Source: JAWXUD01 sp044432945
GTDB taxonomy: Bacteria; Cyanobacteriota; Vampirovibrionia; Gastranaerophilales; Gastranaerophilaceae
Assembly: GCA_044432945.1 (NCBI GenBank)
Contig: JAWXUD010000008.1
Location: forward strand, 1 to 58,593
Reading direction: 5' to 3'
DNA length: 58,593 nucleotides
A model generated the notes under the pieces. It was not told the origin of the DNA and ran no database searches. It was given only the letters and a program-made list of their open reading frames with translations. The position numbers and the translations under genes were made by a program. Positions 1 to 7,914 of this stretch are shown here, piece after piece. Positions within the stretch are counted from its first letter, which is position 1. The number at the start of each line of letters is the position of its first letter.

Positions 1-60
1 TGTTCACCTGCTCGTCGCGCTCTCGCACGCCGACACCGTGAACACCGGCTAGCGCATTCC
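1..60. other. GC-rich block at window edge
   Basis: 39 of the first 60 bases are G or C (65%), against roughly one third in the rest of the window. The composition changes abruptly at about position 60. No gene is recognised in it. It may be a chimeric contig end, an unremoved technical sequence or a foreign fragment. Confidence 0.6.
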
Positions 61-138
61 ATTAATCACTCAACCTTCCCTAAATTGGAACTCTTTCAAG
101 GGAAATGTGTCAAGATGTGTTTGTATTATAATTTTAAG

Positions 139-1929
139 ATGAAAGAAAATATCAAATTTATAAAACTTGATGACTTATATGCTTTTATTGATGAAAATAA
201 AAGTGAATTGATAAATGCTGATGATTTTTTCAAATACTTTTGCACAATTGAAGAAAAAAACATTTCAAAAGGTGATTTGATTAAAATAGATATTGAAAAA
301 AATATTTTAATGATCATTTCAGAAGCAATGAGGGAAAAAATCAAAAAAGAAGTGTATCAAAATGTTACTCAAAATACAGAATATATTGTTAGCAGATTTA
401 AAAAAACAAGCAATATTCTATTAAAAGCATATTATTCGGAAATATTGTTTAATTGCGGTATTGGAGAATATATAAAACCTGTAATCGAAAACTATTTAAA
501 AGTTTTCGATTACTACATAGAAATAAAAATATGTGAAATTGAAAAATATAATTGGATACATATTGATCGTGTCATAAATTGTTTAATTGAATATTCTCTT
601 ATTTCCAAATCAAAAAAGATAAAAGAGATAAAAGACAAGATTTTTGGATTATTATCAAATTATAAAGAAGATGAACCAATACATACAGTATGCCAACAAA
701 TTGCGATGCACTCAACTGACTTTTTGAAATTTTATAAAAAAGATGAATTTAAAATTATAAAAGATTTAATTTGGAAAATTGGTAATCAATATTTGAAACA
801 AAAAGAATATGCAATTGCTGAACGATATTTTAAAAAAGGTCTACAGTTAGAAAAGATAATTAATGAATTTAAATATAACTGGAATATAAAAATAGGACAA
901 TGCTATGAAAAATTAGTAGAATGTAATGATGGTTCCGTAGCAATACACTGGTGCGTAAATGCTATAAATCATTATAAAGAAATGGATTGTACAAGTAAAA
1001 AAATAGAATTATTAGAAAAAATGTATCTAAAGGCGAAAAACAATATACAATTTGGGACTATTGAAACGCCAGTTAATATAAAAGAATTTATAAAAGTAGC
1101 CGATGAAATATTGGAGAAACAAAATAATCAAATTTTACCTATTCTAGCTCACTCAGAACATCTGTTACCACACAAAAGTGTCTTAATTAAATCGTATAGT
1201 TCGTTGGATGATATAATCCCTTGTAGTTATTTAGATAGCAATTTGCATACTTCAAAAATTTTAGATATAAAAACAGAATTGGATAGAGCACTTTCAAATT
1301 ATAGTAGTTTGTGGAGTATTCAGCAAATTGTTGTGCAAAAAGTACTATATGAAGGAATTGTACAAGATAAAATTACTATTCAAACACTTTTAAATTATTT
1401 ATTAAAAAGTAGTTGGTTTTTTGAAATGCAAACTCAAAACAAAGGAAACAAAAAAAAGATTAAATATAACTGGAGTCAACTCTTTTTGTCAATATTTAAA
1501 AAATATTTTAGTGAAATAAAAAGATACCACGAAAACCCAAAAATATTCTATCCTGATGTTATAGCAATAACTGATAGCTTGGTACTTAAATTTGAAACTC
1601 TACTGCGTATATATTTACAATGTTGGGAACAATCCACATTCAAGCCTTTAAAAAAAGAACAAGGTATTGTTCGAGAAAAAGACATAATGGATTTACTGTA
1701 CGATGATTTTTTAATTGAGCAGCTTAGCTTTGATGACTTACTTTATTTTAGATATCTTTTTATTGCTAAAGAAGGATTAAACTTGAGAAACACGGTGGCT
1801 CATGCTTTGTTAATACCGGAAAATTACACATACGAACTATTTAATCTTGTATTTTTTGCATATTTAAGATTATCCAAATATCTTATACCTCAACAAATAA
1901 AGAAGATTATTTTCAATTATAATGAATAA
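139..1929 (+). CDS. DUF4209-like protein with HEPN-type RNxxxH motif
   Basis: This 596-residue soluble protein has no signal peptide or membrane segment. Its N-terminal two thirds look alpha-helical (many K, I and E). The C-terminal part contains LNLRNTVAHALL, which fits the RNxxxH signature of DUF4209 and the R-x4-H motif of HEPN ribonucleases. The start is chosen at ATG 139 because TATAAT (127-132) lies exactly 6 nt upstream, as in other apparently leaderless genes here; ATG 115 and TTG 85 are alternatives in frame. Codons are even more AT-rich than those of neighbouring genes, which suggests transfer. HEPN proteins often act as RNases in defence or toxin systems, but no partner gene is visible. 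Function is inferred from the motif only. Confidence 0.6.
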   Translation: MKENIKFIKLDDLYAFIDENKSELINADDFFKYFCTIEEKNISKGDLIKIDIEKNILMIISEAMREKIKKEVYQNVTQNTEYIVSRFKKTSNILLKAYYSEILFNCGIGEYIKPVIENYLKVFDYYIEIKICEIEKYNWIHIDRVINCLIEYSLISKSKKIKEIKDKIFGLLSNYKEDEPIHTVCQQIAMHSTDFLKFYKKDEFKIIKDLIWKIGNQYLKQKEYAIAERYFKKGLQLEKIINEFKYNWNIKIGQCYEKLVECNDGSVAIHWCVNAINHYKEMDCTSKKIELLEKMYLKAKNNIQFGTIETPVNIKEFIKVADEILEKQNNQILPILAHSEHLLPHKSVLIKSYSSLDDIIPCSYLDSNLHTSKILDIKTELDRALSNYSSLWSIQQIVVQKVLYEGIVQDKITIQTLLNYLLKSSWFFEMQTQNKGNKKKIKYNWSQLFLSIFKKYFSEIKRYHENPKIFYPDVIAITDSLVLKFETLLRIYLQCWEQSTFKPLKKEQGIVREKDIMDLLYDDFLIEQLSFDDLLYFRYLFIAKEGLNLRNTVAHALLIPENYTYELFNLVFFAYLRLSKYLIPQQIKKIIFNYNE

Positions 1930-1953
1930 TTAAAAATCGAGAAAAAATATTAT

Positions 1954-2262
1954 CAAAATGTAATTGAAGAAATAACATTAACATAAAAAGTTATACCAAA
2001 TGTAATTGAAAGATATGAAAAAAATGCTCCAAAACACGTATTTTGATATTTTTCATCAAAAGGCTTTTAAATCAGTTTTAATAATACTTTAGAGGTGTTT
2101 TATAAAAAATATTGCTTCGATTACATTTTGAGTTTCAATTACATTTTTTGAGAAAAAATTTTTGCTTCCGTTTTTATCTTTTAAAAGCCGAAAGGGTTGT
2201 TTTAAATGTGTTTCCGACCACAGGGAAGTTTTGGGGAAAATTACATCAAATGTAATCGAAGG
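1954..2262. repeat. Dispersed AAATGTAAT(T/C)GAA motif, five copies
   Basis: Plus-orientation copies lie at about 1954-1967, 1996-2010 and 2246-2260. Inverted copies lie at about 2115-2131 and 2133-2150. A sixth, degenerate inverted copy may be at about 2539-2550. The copies share a 12-14 base core, AAATGTAATTGAA, with T/C variation at one position. The inverted pair next to the direct copies could form hairpins. No family is recognised. Confidence 0.6.
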
Positions 2263-2665
2263 CGGATACATTACTTGGTTGTCGGCGTTAAGCGAGTTTC
2301 AGGCGGGCAAAGCCCGACCCTGCACTCTCTGCCGACAATCCGCTTTATCCAAAAATAACTATGCCTTAAACCTAAACATACCCCTAAAATCGCCGTATAA
2401 CTTAAAAACTTCATGTAAAAAGCGTCAAAAATACCGTTAAGAAAACGTTAATTTCGTCAATTTTAATTACAAATTTCTTAACAAGGGGGAAGTAGCCTCT
2501 TTCGCCCGACACCACAAGCCTTTTGCCCCTGTTTTTTTCGATTACATATTTATGAAATTGACTGATTAGTTATATTATTAATTAAAATACATTAAAAGTA
2601 TTATAATTATAAATTATCATGCAGTTTTGAAAAATCTATCATTTTTGCGTAAAAATTTGGTTTTC

Positions 2666-2683
2666 GTTGGGTTAAAACCCAAC
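2666..2683. repeat. GTTGGGTT inverted repeat
   Basis: GTTGGGTT (2666-2673) and AACCCAAC (2676-2683) form an 8-bp stem with a 2-nt loop, followed by CTAC. The same core recurs as a longer hairpin at 4203-4228, so this looks like a dispersed REP-like palindrome. Confidence 0.6.
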
Positions 2684-2810
2684 CTACAGATTACAACATA
2701 AAAGCTTGCTTGATACAACCTAAAGCCTTGTGAAAAGGACGTAAAATTTGAAAAAAGTAGAGTTGATGTTTTACGCAATTATAAAGAAATGAAACGAGAT
2801 GTGTAATTAA

Positions 2811-3029
2811 TTAATCAAATATTAACAAAGACGTGATGTCGATTTCTAGAGAATTTGCAATGCGATTAAGTGTTTTTATTGTTATATTTTGTTTCCCCGT
2901 CTCGATTTTTGAAATATATTTCTCATGAACCTCAACCATTTCTGCTAAAATCTCTTGTGTCATGCCCTTTTGTAGTCTACGATATTTCAATTTAAGTCCA
3001 AGATTTTTGAGTATTTCATTATCGTCCAT
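2811..3029 (-). CDS. XRE-family HTH regulator of cassette 1
   Basis: This 72-residue protein is essentially one helix-turn-helix domain (residues about 12-68), with the XRE/Cro signature around TQEILAEMVEVHEKYISKIETG. It has no sensor or dimerisation extension. It is divergent from the pseudopilin gene at 3156, an arrangement seen five times in this window, so it probably represses that gene and itself by binding the 126-bp spacer. On its own strand a TATAAT (3036-3041) lies exactly 6 nt before the ATG and there is no Shine-Dalgarno sequence, so its mRNA is probably leaderless. The family call is firm; the target is inferred from position. Confidence 0.85.
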   Translation of the reverse strand: MDDNEILKNLGLKLKYRRLQKGMTQEILAEMVEVHEKYISKIETGKQNITIKTLNRIANSLEIDITSLLIFD

Positions 3030-3096
3030 TTTTTAATTATAAAACATAAAATAGTACGAATAACATATTTTATTACTGGAATGGGAGTATTATATG

Positions 3097-3125
3097 TTGA
3101 CATAGCTTGTGACATGAAGTAAGAT
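3097..3125 (+). promoter_or_regulatory. Promoter of cassette 1 pseudopilin
   Basis: TTGACA (3097-3102), a 17-bp spacer and TAAGAT (3120-3125) form a near-consensus sigma70 promoter. The hexamer TGACAT occurs twice across it (3098-3103 and about 3110-3115), a possible site for the divergent XRE protein. A strong AGAGGAG ribosome-binding site (about 3142-3148) precedes ATG 3156. Confidence 0.7.
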
Positions 3126-3155
3126 TATTTTGTAATAAAATAGAGGAGATAGGAC

Positions 3156-4199
3156 ATGATAAAAAGATTTGGTTTTACTTTGGCAGAGGTTTTGATAACA
3201 CTCGGCATAATCGGTGTTGTGTCGGCGTTGACCTTGCCTACATTGTTTAGCAATTACCAATCAGAAGCCTTAACTAAGAAAAAATTATTATTCGAAAGTC
3301 GATTAGAAGAAGCGATGAATCAAATGCGTTTTCATGAAAAGCTTACTGGTTATGATAGTGTTAAAGACTTTGTTGACGAATTGTCAAAGTATTTGAAGAT
3401 AAACGAAACTTGCGATTTAACGAATATGGAGGAGTGTTTTCCGAGTGTATCAATAAACTCTTGTGATGAAGTTATAAATGTCGAAGATTTAAAAACAGGT
3501 GAAGATTTTGCATCTAGATTGATTGGGGTAAATGATTTTAGTGATGATAACGTAGGTGTGATTTTTGCTGATGGCACAAAGGCTATTTTGAATTATGACT
3601 TAAATTGCGATTGGTTGGAGCCATACGATGGTGGTGCAAACCGATCAGAAGCAGTGCAATGTGTAGCGATGCTTGCTGATGTTTCAGGTGACACAGGCAA
3701 AAATTCAGTAGGCTCTGATATTTTACCTGTGAATACTTCAATAGGTGTTGATGTGGATGGTGTTTGTTGGAGTATTTCAAATACTTCATTTTCAGCAATC
3801 AATACTTGTAACGGCGAAAGTGTGTATGATACAAATTGCACAACCGCAAATGATTGTAGTTATTGTGATACAAATTATTGGGCTGGAGCACAAAAAGCCT
3901 GCAAGGATATGGGATTTAATTTGCCTTCAAGCACTGATGCATTGGCATTGGGTAATTATCTTTATCCTGATGCAGAAGTAGACGGTTCTGATGGTAGTAT
4001 TTATTATGGCACAGTAGATGAAGATAAATTAGCTAAATTAGGTCTAACTGCAGATGATTTAGAAATAAGATATTGGCTAGATACTGATATGTATACTATT
4101 TATGGATACAATCTATCTATAGGAAAAGATGCATTTCATATGCAAGGTATAACTTCCGTTAAAAATAGTACTATTCCAGTAGTGCGTTGTATTCAGTAG
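3156..4199 (+). CDS. Pseudopilin-like protein with C-terminal lectin-like domain (cassette 1)
   Basis: The 347-residue precursor begins MIKRFG|FTLAEVLITLG, a class III (prepilin) signal cleaved after Gly6 by a prepilin peptidase, followed by the hydrophobic helix that builds pilus or type II secretion pseudopilus fibres. Residues about 35-200 match the other four pseudopilins of the window. From about 240, N-YWAGAQKAC, then LP, a tryptophan near RYWLD and a terminal VVRCIQ resemble the DUF1566/Lcl-C fold, a C-type-lectin-like domain. About a dozen cysteines fit disulfide bonding outside the cytoplasm. It is paired with the divergent XRE gene at 2811. It is more diverged than the copies at 10,228, 22,133 and 52,475. 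It may be a minor pilin or adhesive tip protein; the ligand is unknown. Confidence 0.85.
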   Translation: MIKRFGFTLAEVLITLGIIGVVSALTLPTLFSNYQSEALTKKKLLFESRLEEAMNQMRFHEKLTGYDSVKDFVDELSKYLKINETCDLTNMEECFPSVSINSCDEVINVEDLKTGEDFASRLIGVNDFSDDNVGVIFADGTKAILNYDLNCDWLEPYDGGANRSEAVQCVAMLADVSGDTGKNSVGSDILPVNTSIGVDVDGVCWSISNTSFSAINTCNGESVYDTNCTTANDCSYCDTNYWAGAQKACKDMGFNLPSSTDALALGNYLYPDAEVDGSDGSIYYGTVDEDKLAKLGLTADDLEIRYWLDTDMYTIYGYNLSIGKDAFHMQGITSVKNSTIPVVRCIQ

Positions 4200-4202
4200 C
4201 CA

Positions 4203-4228
4203 GTAGGTTGGGTCTTGACCCAACCTAC
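4203..4228. repeat. GTAGGTTGGGTC hairpin, possible terminator
   Basis: GTAGGTTGGGTC (4203-4214) and GACCCAACCTAC (4217-4228) are a perfect 12-bp inverted repeat with a 2-nt loop, 3 bases after the pseudopilin stop. It shares its core with the palindrome at 2666-2683. It has no T-run, so it is more likely a dispersed palindrome than a classical terminator. Confidence 0.65.
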
Positions 4229-4248
4229 AAAATCTAAGAATTATTTTG

Positions 4249-4686
4249 TTATCCAAAAGAATTTATAATATGTTTTAGTGCTTTGTCATCACCTTGTCTT
4301 GCGGATTGCATTGTTTTTTGATGTATATCGTGTGCAACGCCAATTGCTGAATTTATTTTTAAAGCATTGATATAAGAAGCTGTATCTTTTTTTAATCCAT
4401 TAATAGTTATTCGTTTATGATTTTCTAAGGATTTATATTGCACATCTTCTTCATCTCTAATTATATATTTATTATTTGGATTAGATTGTAGTGTTACAAA
4501 AATTTCATCTTCAGATATATGTATATCTGCCCCTGTATTATTTTTTTGCTCTTTTGTAATTTCCATTATTTCATTGAAACGTTTACTGTCATTATTTATA
4601 ATATCACTTAGAACTTTTTCACCACCTTTGTCGAGGCGTATTTTGCCAAATGATGGTCGCTGATAATTGCAATGAGTTATATTCAT
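4249..4686 (-). CDS. Hypothetical protein
   Basis: This 145-residue, hydrophilic protein has no membrane segment and no recognised domain. It starts MNITHCNYQRPSFGKI; the short N-terminal pattern (an aromatic F after S or V, then G or K) recurs in several other unknown proteins of the window (6524, 25045, 45853, 57164). A good ribosome-binding site (AAGGAG, reverse strand, just above 4686) supports the start. It is convergent with the pseudopilin gene and divergent from folK. Function is unknown. Confidence 0.65.
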   Translation of the reverse strand: MNITHCNYQRPSFGKIRLDKGGEKVLSDIINNDSKRFNEIMEITKEQKNNTGADIHISEDEIFVTLQSNPNNKYIIRDEEDVQYKSLENHKRITINGLKKDTASYINALKINSAIGVAHDIHQKTMQSARQGDDKALKHIINSFG

Positions 4687-4801
4687 AATTTCTCCTTATG
4701 GTAGTTTTATGCTAAATATAATGTATATGAAAAAAAATTTTGTTACTTTATTGCAATAAATTTACAATTCCGATTGCATATTTAATTAACCAATAAAAAT
4801 A

Positions 4802-4830
4802 TTGACAATTTGTGGAAATATCTATATTAT
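4802..4830 (+). promoter_or_regulatory. folK promoter, leaderless type
   Basis: TTGACA (4802-4807), 17 bp and TATTAT (4825-4830) are followed by exactly 6 nt and the ATG at 4837. There is no Shine-Dalgarno sequence between them, so transcription probably starts at or next to the initiation codon. Confidence 0.7.
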
Positions 4831-4836
4831 AATAGT

Positions 4837-5343
4837 ATGGCGATTGTATATTTAAGTTTAGGTTCAAACAAAGGCGATAGGATTGGATATATCCAACAAG
4901 CAACAAGTTTTTTGGGTGCTATTGAAGGGATCACAATCATTCGCACTTCTGCGTTTTATGAAACTGAACCTTGGAATATGAATTCTGAAACTTGGTTTGT
5001 GAACGCTATTGTGGAGATAAAAACTTCTTTTGAACCTAAAGAGTTGTTGAAAGAATGTAGAAAAATTGAAGCTCAGTTAGGTCGTAAAGAGGTCTTGAGC
5101 AAGGTTTTTGAAGATAGAACTATTGATATTGATATTTTATTTTATGGTAAAGAAGTTTTTTCTGATGAAGATTTGTCTATCCCGCATCAATACTTGCATT
5201 TGCGTGCTTTTACGTTAGTGCCACTTTTAGAATTAATCCCAAATTTTGAACACCCTATTTTGCACAAAACAATTAGTGATTTGCATGATGATTTAGAAAA
5301 TCCAGAGGTTGTTTTCTTGTATGGTACACGTATTGAAATCTAA
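4837..5343 (+). CDS. folK: 2-amino-4-hydroxy-6-hydroxymethyldihydropteridine pyrophosphokinase
   Basis: FolK (HPPK) transfers pyrophosphate from ATP to 6-hydroxymethyl-7,8-dihydropterin in folate synthesis. The 168-residue protein shows the family landmarks in order: YLSLGSNKGDR near the N-terminus, FYETEPW, FVNAIVEI, CRKIEAQLGR, and the DRTIDIDILFYG motif carrying the metal-binding aspartates, then IPHQYLHLRAFTLVPL. Length is normal for a stand-alone HPPK. ATG 4837 is used because the family begins exactly here and a promoter -10 lies 6 nt upstream. The 3' end overlaps the next gene by 23 nt, so the two are co-transcribed. No other folate genes are nearby. Confidence 0.95.
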   Translation: MAIVYLSLGSNKGDRIGYIQQATSFLGAIEGITIIRTSAFYETEPWNMNSETWFVNAIVEIKTSFEPKELLKECRKIEAQLGRKEVLSKVFEDRTIDIDILFYGKEVFSDEDLSIPHQYLHLRAFTLVPLLELIPNFEHPILHKTISDLHDDLENPEVVFLYGTRIEI

Positions 5344-6475
5344 AATTGCGATAGTTGGGGCAGGACCTGCGGGGTGTGCGTGTGCGTATTATTTGCAAAA
5401 CGATTATGAGGTGACGCTTTTTGATTATGCTTCTGCTCTAAGAACTCTATTGCCAACTGGTGGTGGACGTTGTAATTTGGCGTATGGTGAGTATGATTTT
5501 AAAGATTTGGCGAAGAATTATCCACGTGGTGAAAAGTTTTTGTATTCGGTTTTTTCAAAGTTTTCGACTGCTGATACTTTAGCTTTTTTTGAAAATATTG
5601 GTGTCGAAACTTATATGCAAGATGATTTTAGGATTTTTCCTAAGTCAAATAGTGCCAAAGATGTTAGAGAAAAGTTTTTAGATAGCATCAATAAAGTAAG
5701 ACATGTTCGTGAAAATGTTTTGCGAGTAGATAGAGTTAATTATTTGTTCAAAGTTGTGACAGATTTGGGTAGTTACAATTTCGATAAGGTTATAATCGCA
5801 ACTGGTGGGCATGCTAGTTATGAAATAATGAAAATTTTGGGGCATAAGATTGTTGAACCAAAGCCAGCTTTGGTCGGTTTGAAGTCGAAAGAAAACTTGT
5901 CGGAGCTTGCTGGTGTTGCATTGAAAAATGCGAGTGCAGAGTTTCCTAAAGGTGTTTTGAGTGGAGACTTTTTGTTTACGCATCAAGGTGTTTCTGGACC
6001 TTTGGTTTATCAGATCTCATCAATTATGGCAAAAGAAAAATTCCCTTATAATATCGAATTTAATTTTGTTGGCGAGATTGATTTGCAGACGATGTTGAAT
6101 GAGAATTCGCAAAAATCTATTAAAAATATTTTGTCTGAATTAGTACCAAAATCTTTCGCTTGTTATGTATTAGATAAATTAAAAATTGATGAGGATAAAA
6201 AAGCGCATAAGATTGATGGAAAAATGCGTGATGAAATCCTGAATTTGTTGCAAAAATTTATGGTAACTATATTTAATGTAACAAAAGATGGAGAAGTAGT
6301 GACTTGTGGTGGTGTTGATTTGGCAGAAATTAATCCAAAGACGTTAGAATCAAAAATCCAAGAAGGTATTTATTTTTGCGGTGAGGTCTTAGATATTGAC
6401 GGTTTTTGCGGAGGGTTCAATCTGCAAAATTGTTGGTCTAGTGCTTACGTTGTGTCACAAAGTATTTCGCAATAA
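5321..6475 (+). CDS. NAD(P)/FAD-dependent oxidoreductase, HI0933/YhiN family
   Basis: This 384-residue flavoprotein belongs to the HI0933-like (YhiN/BaiN) family. It has an N-terminal dinucleotide-binding motif GAGPAGCACAYYL, the family motif PTGGGRCNLA, a second nucleotide-binding strand VIIATGG, and the C-terminal FCGGFNLQNCWSSAY that closes the FAD site. The substrate is not known; family members include reductases of unsaturated bile-acid intermediates, but the family is broad and no bile-acid genes are nearby. ATG 5321 overlaps folK by 23 nt; TTG 5333 is an alternative start. Translational coupling to folK is likely. Confidence 0.88.
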   Translation: MVHVLKSKIAIVGAGPAGCACAYYLQNDYEVTLFDYASALRTLLPTGGGRCNLAYGEYDFKDLAKNYPRGEKFLYSVFSKFSTADTLAFFENIGVETYMQDDFRIFPKSNSAKDVREKFLDSINKVRHVRENVLRVDRVNYLFKVVTDLGSYNFDKVIIATGGHASYEIMKILGHKIVEPKPALVGLKSKENLSELAGVALKNASAEFPKGVLSGDFLFTHQGVSGPLVYQISSIMAKEKFPYNIEFNFVGEIDLQTMLNENSQKSIKNILSELVPKSFACYVLDKLKIDEDKKAHKIDGKMRDEILNLLQKFMVTIFNVTKDGEVVTCGGVDLAEINPKTLESKIQEGIYFCGEVLDIDGFCGGFNLQNCWSSAYVVSQSISQ

Positions 6476-6523
6476 AACTTTACATGACGGTCAATTAAAT
6501 TTTTGTTTAGTCATTAAATAATT

Positions 6524-7906
6524 ATGAATATCTCCACAAATCAGCAAAGTAGTCGTGTGCAGTTTAAAAATAACAACAATCCTGTTGTCAATTCTGCTGT
6601 CTTTTTAGATAATCGTGTTTTGATGAATAAGGCGGTATTGGATCTGGTTTTTGATGTGCCTATGGTCTTGTTGACTAATAACAAGGACGAGCAGCGTGAG
6701 AGGGCTAGTAGATGTGCTTTGATTTGTGGAATATCTTATGCAACGCCATTTGTCACGTTGCCTATTACAAATAGATTGGCGATGAAGCATGTTGCTAAAA
6801 TGTCAAAGTTTATGGGGAAAGAGAGTAATTTAATTCAGTTATCTAATAAGTTTTTAAAGAGTGCAGATGATTGTAAAACGGGATTAGCAGAGTTGCCCGA
6901 ACAGTTGAGTAAGGGGTTGTTTGAAAAAGCTAAAAAGAAACCAGAAAAAATGGCAGAAGCTGTTGCAAAAAAGGAAGAATATTCGCAGTTAATCAAGTCG
7001 GTTGTTGAAAAAGAAAATGGGGATTTTGAGGCAATTCGCAACAAGATAATTAACGCAAAAAATTCTGTATTGAGTTTTGACTTGTTATTTACGGCTGGCT
7101 CTTTGGGGAGTATCAATTTCTTAAATAATTATGTGACTAAGAAAAAAACTGGACAAAAGGGGTTTGCAGCAGAGTTTAAGATGGCTGATAAGGAAGTTGT
7201 TGAGAAAAGAGCAGAAGAGTATAAAAAAACTCAACCTCTTCGCACTGGAATTTATGCATCTGCGTTGACTGGATTAGCGTTGTTACCTTTAGGGATTAAA
7301 AAAGGCTTGTCTAGTAAATCAGGGTCTAAGTTTTCAGAATTTGTAAAAAAGCACGCAACAAAATTTGATTATGATGACGGAATTTTTATGAAAAGATTGC
7401 CGTTTGCATTGGCTTGTATCGGCTTGAACGCAGGTACTGCTGCATCGTCAAGAAATAAAACAGAGTTGAAAGACGGGCTTACTCGTGGGGCGATGATTTT
7501 CTCTTTATTCTTTGGTGGTGATATGTTGTTAGGCAGTACGATGGCTCGTCTTTCTGATAAGTATCTTAAAACAGATATTGTTGATAAAAATTGCAAGCCA
7601 ACATTAATAAATAAAATTATACCGCCGATTAAAAAGCTTCAAGATTTGAGTGGACGTTCAAAAACAATTGGTGCGGGGCTTTTCTGGGCTAATATGGCCA
7701 TAATGTCTGTTGCGATTGGTGGTGGAGTGCCAATGCTTATGAATAAAATGATTAAAAAAGACGTAAATAAAGATATGCAAAAAGGTGTTCAAAACCAAGG
7801 GGGCAAACTAGAAGGCAATCAAGGGGAGAAACAAGAAGATAATCAAAAGACACTCTCTCAAACTGATGTGTTTAAAAAAGTGTCTTTAAACGAATTCCTT
7901 AATTAA
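6524..7906 (+). CDS. Uncharacterised multi-module membrane protein
   Basis: This 460-residue protein has no recognised family. It begins MNISTNQQSSRVQFKN, then a hydrophobic region with A-LICGISYATPFV (about 65-85), a charged helical middle (about 95-230, many K and E), further hydrophobic segments around 245-260, 290-335 and 385-410, and a hydrophilic tail with Gln/Gly-rich repeats. Two regions (about 50-90 and 290-350) share a charged helix plus hydrophobic stretch with modules in the proteins at 7915 and 25045, which suggests a lineage-specific family. It lies tail-to-tail with 7915. No clear ribosome-binding site precedes the ATG. Likely an integral membrane protein of unknown function. 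Confidence 0.75.
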   Translation: MNISTNQQSSRVQFKNNNNPVVNSAVFLDNRVLMNKAVLDLVFDVPMVLLTNNKDEQRERASRCALICGISYATPFVTLPITNRLAMKHVAKMSKFMGKESNLIQLSNKFLKSADDCKTGLAELPEQLSKGLFEKAKKKPEKMAEAVAKKEEYSQLIKSVVEKENGDFEAIRNKIINAKNSVLSFDLLFTAGSLGSINFLNNYVTKKKTGQKGFAAEFKMADKEVVEKRAEEYKKTQPLRTGIYASALTGLALLPLGIKKGLSSKSGSKFSEFVKKHATKFDYDDGIFMKRLPFALACIGLNAGTAASSRNKTELKDGLTRGAMIFSLFFGGDMLLGSTMARLSDKYLKTDIVDKNCKPTLINKIIPPIKKLQDLSGRSKTIGAGLFWANMAIMSVAIGGGVPMLMNKMIKKDVNKDMQKGVQNQGGKLEGNQGEKQEDNQKTLSQTDVFKKVSLNEFLN

Positions 7907-7914
7907 TTTATAGA

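Larger units (their letters stand above)
1930..2810. other. Long intergenic region with short repeats, no supported gene
   Basis: This spacer of about 880 bases has no open frame with a convincing start, ribosome-binding site or family match. It carries several copies of a short AAATGTAATTGAA-type motif in both orientations and a GTTGGGTT/AACCCAAC hairpin. A locally GC-richer stretch at about 2265-2350 may be decayed sequence. Confidence 0.6.

Noticed and set aside
1954..2262. CRISPR array
   Set aside because: The repeats are too short (about 13 bp), occur in both orientations and have irregular spacing. No cas gene is present.
2162..2440. 92-codon open frame on the plus strand
   Set aside because: It has no ribosome-binding site or family match, overlaps the repeat cluster and an opposite frame (2089-2271), and has a composition like decayed sequence.
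4203..4228. Rho-independent terminator
   Set aside because: The stem is strong, but no T-run follows, and the same palindrome occurs before the cassette. It is listed as a repeat.
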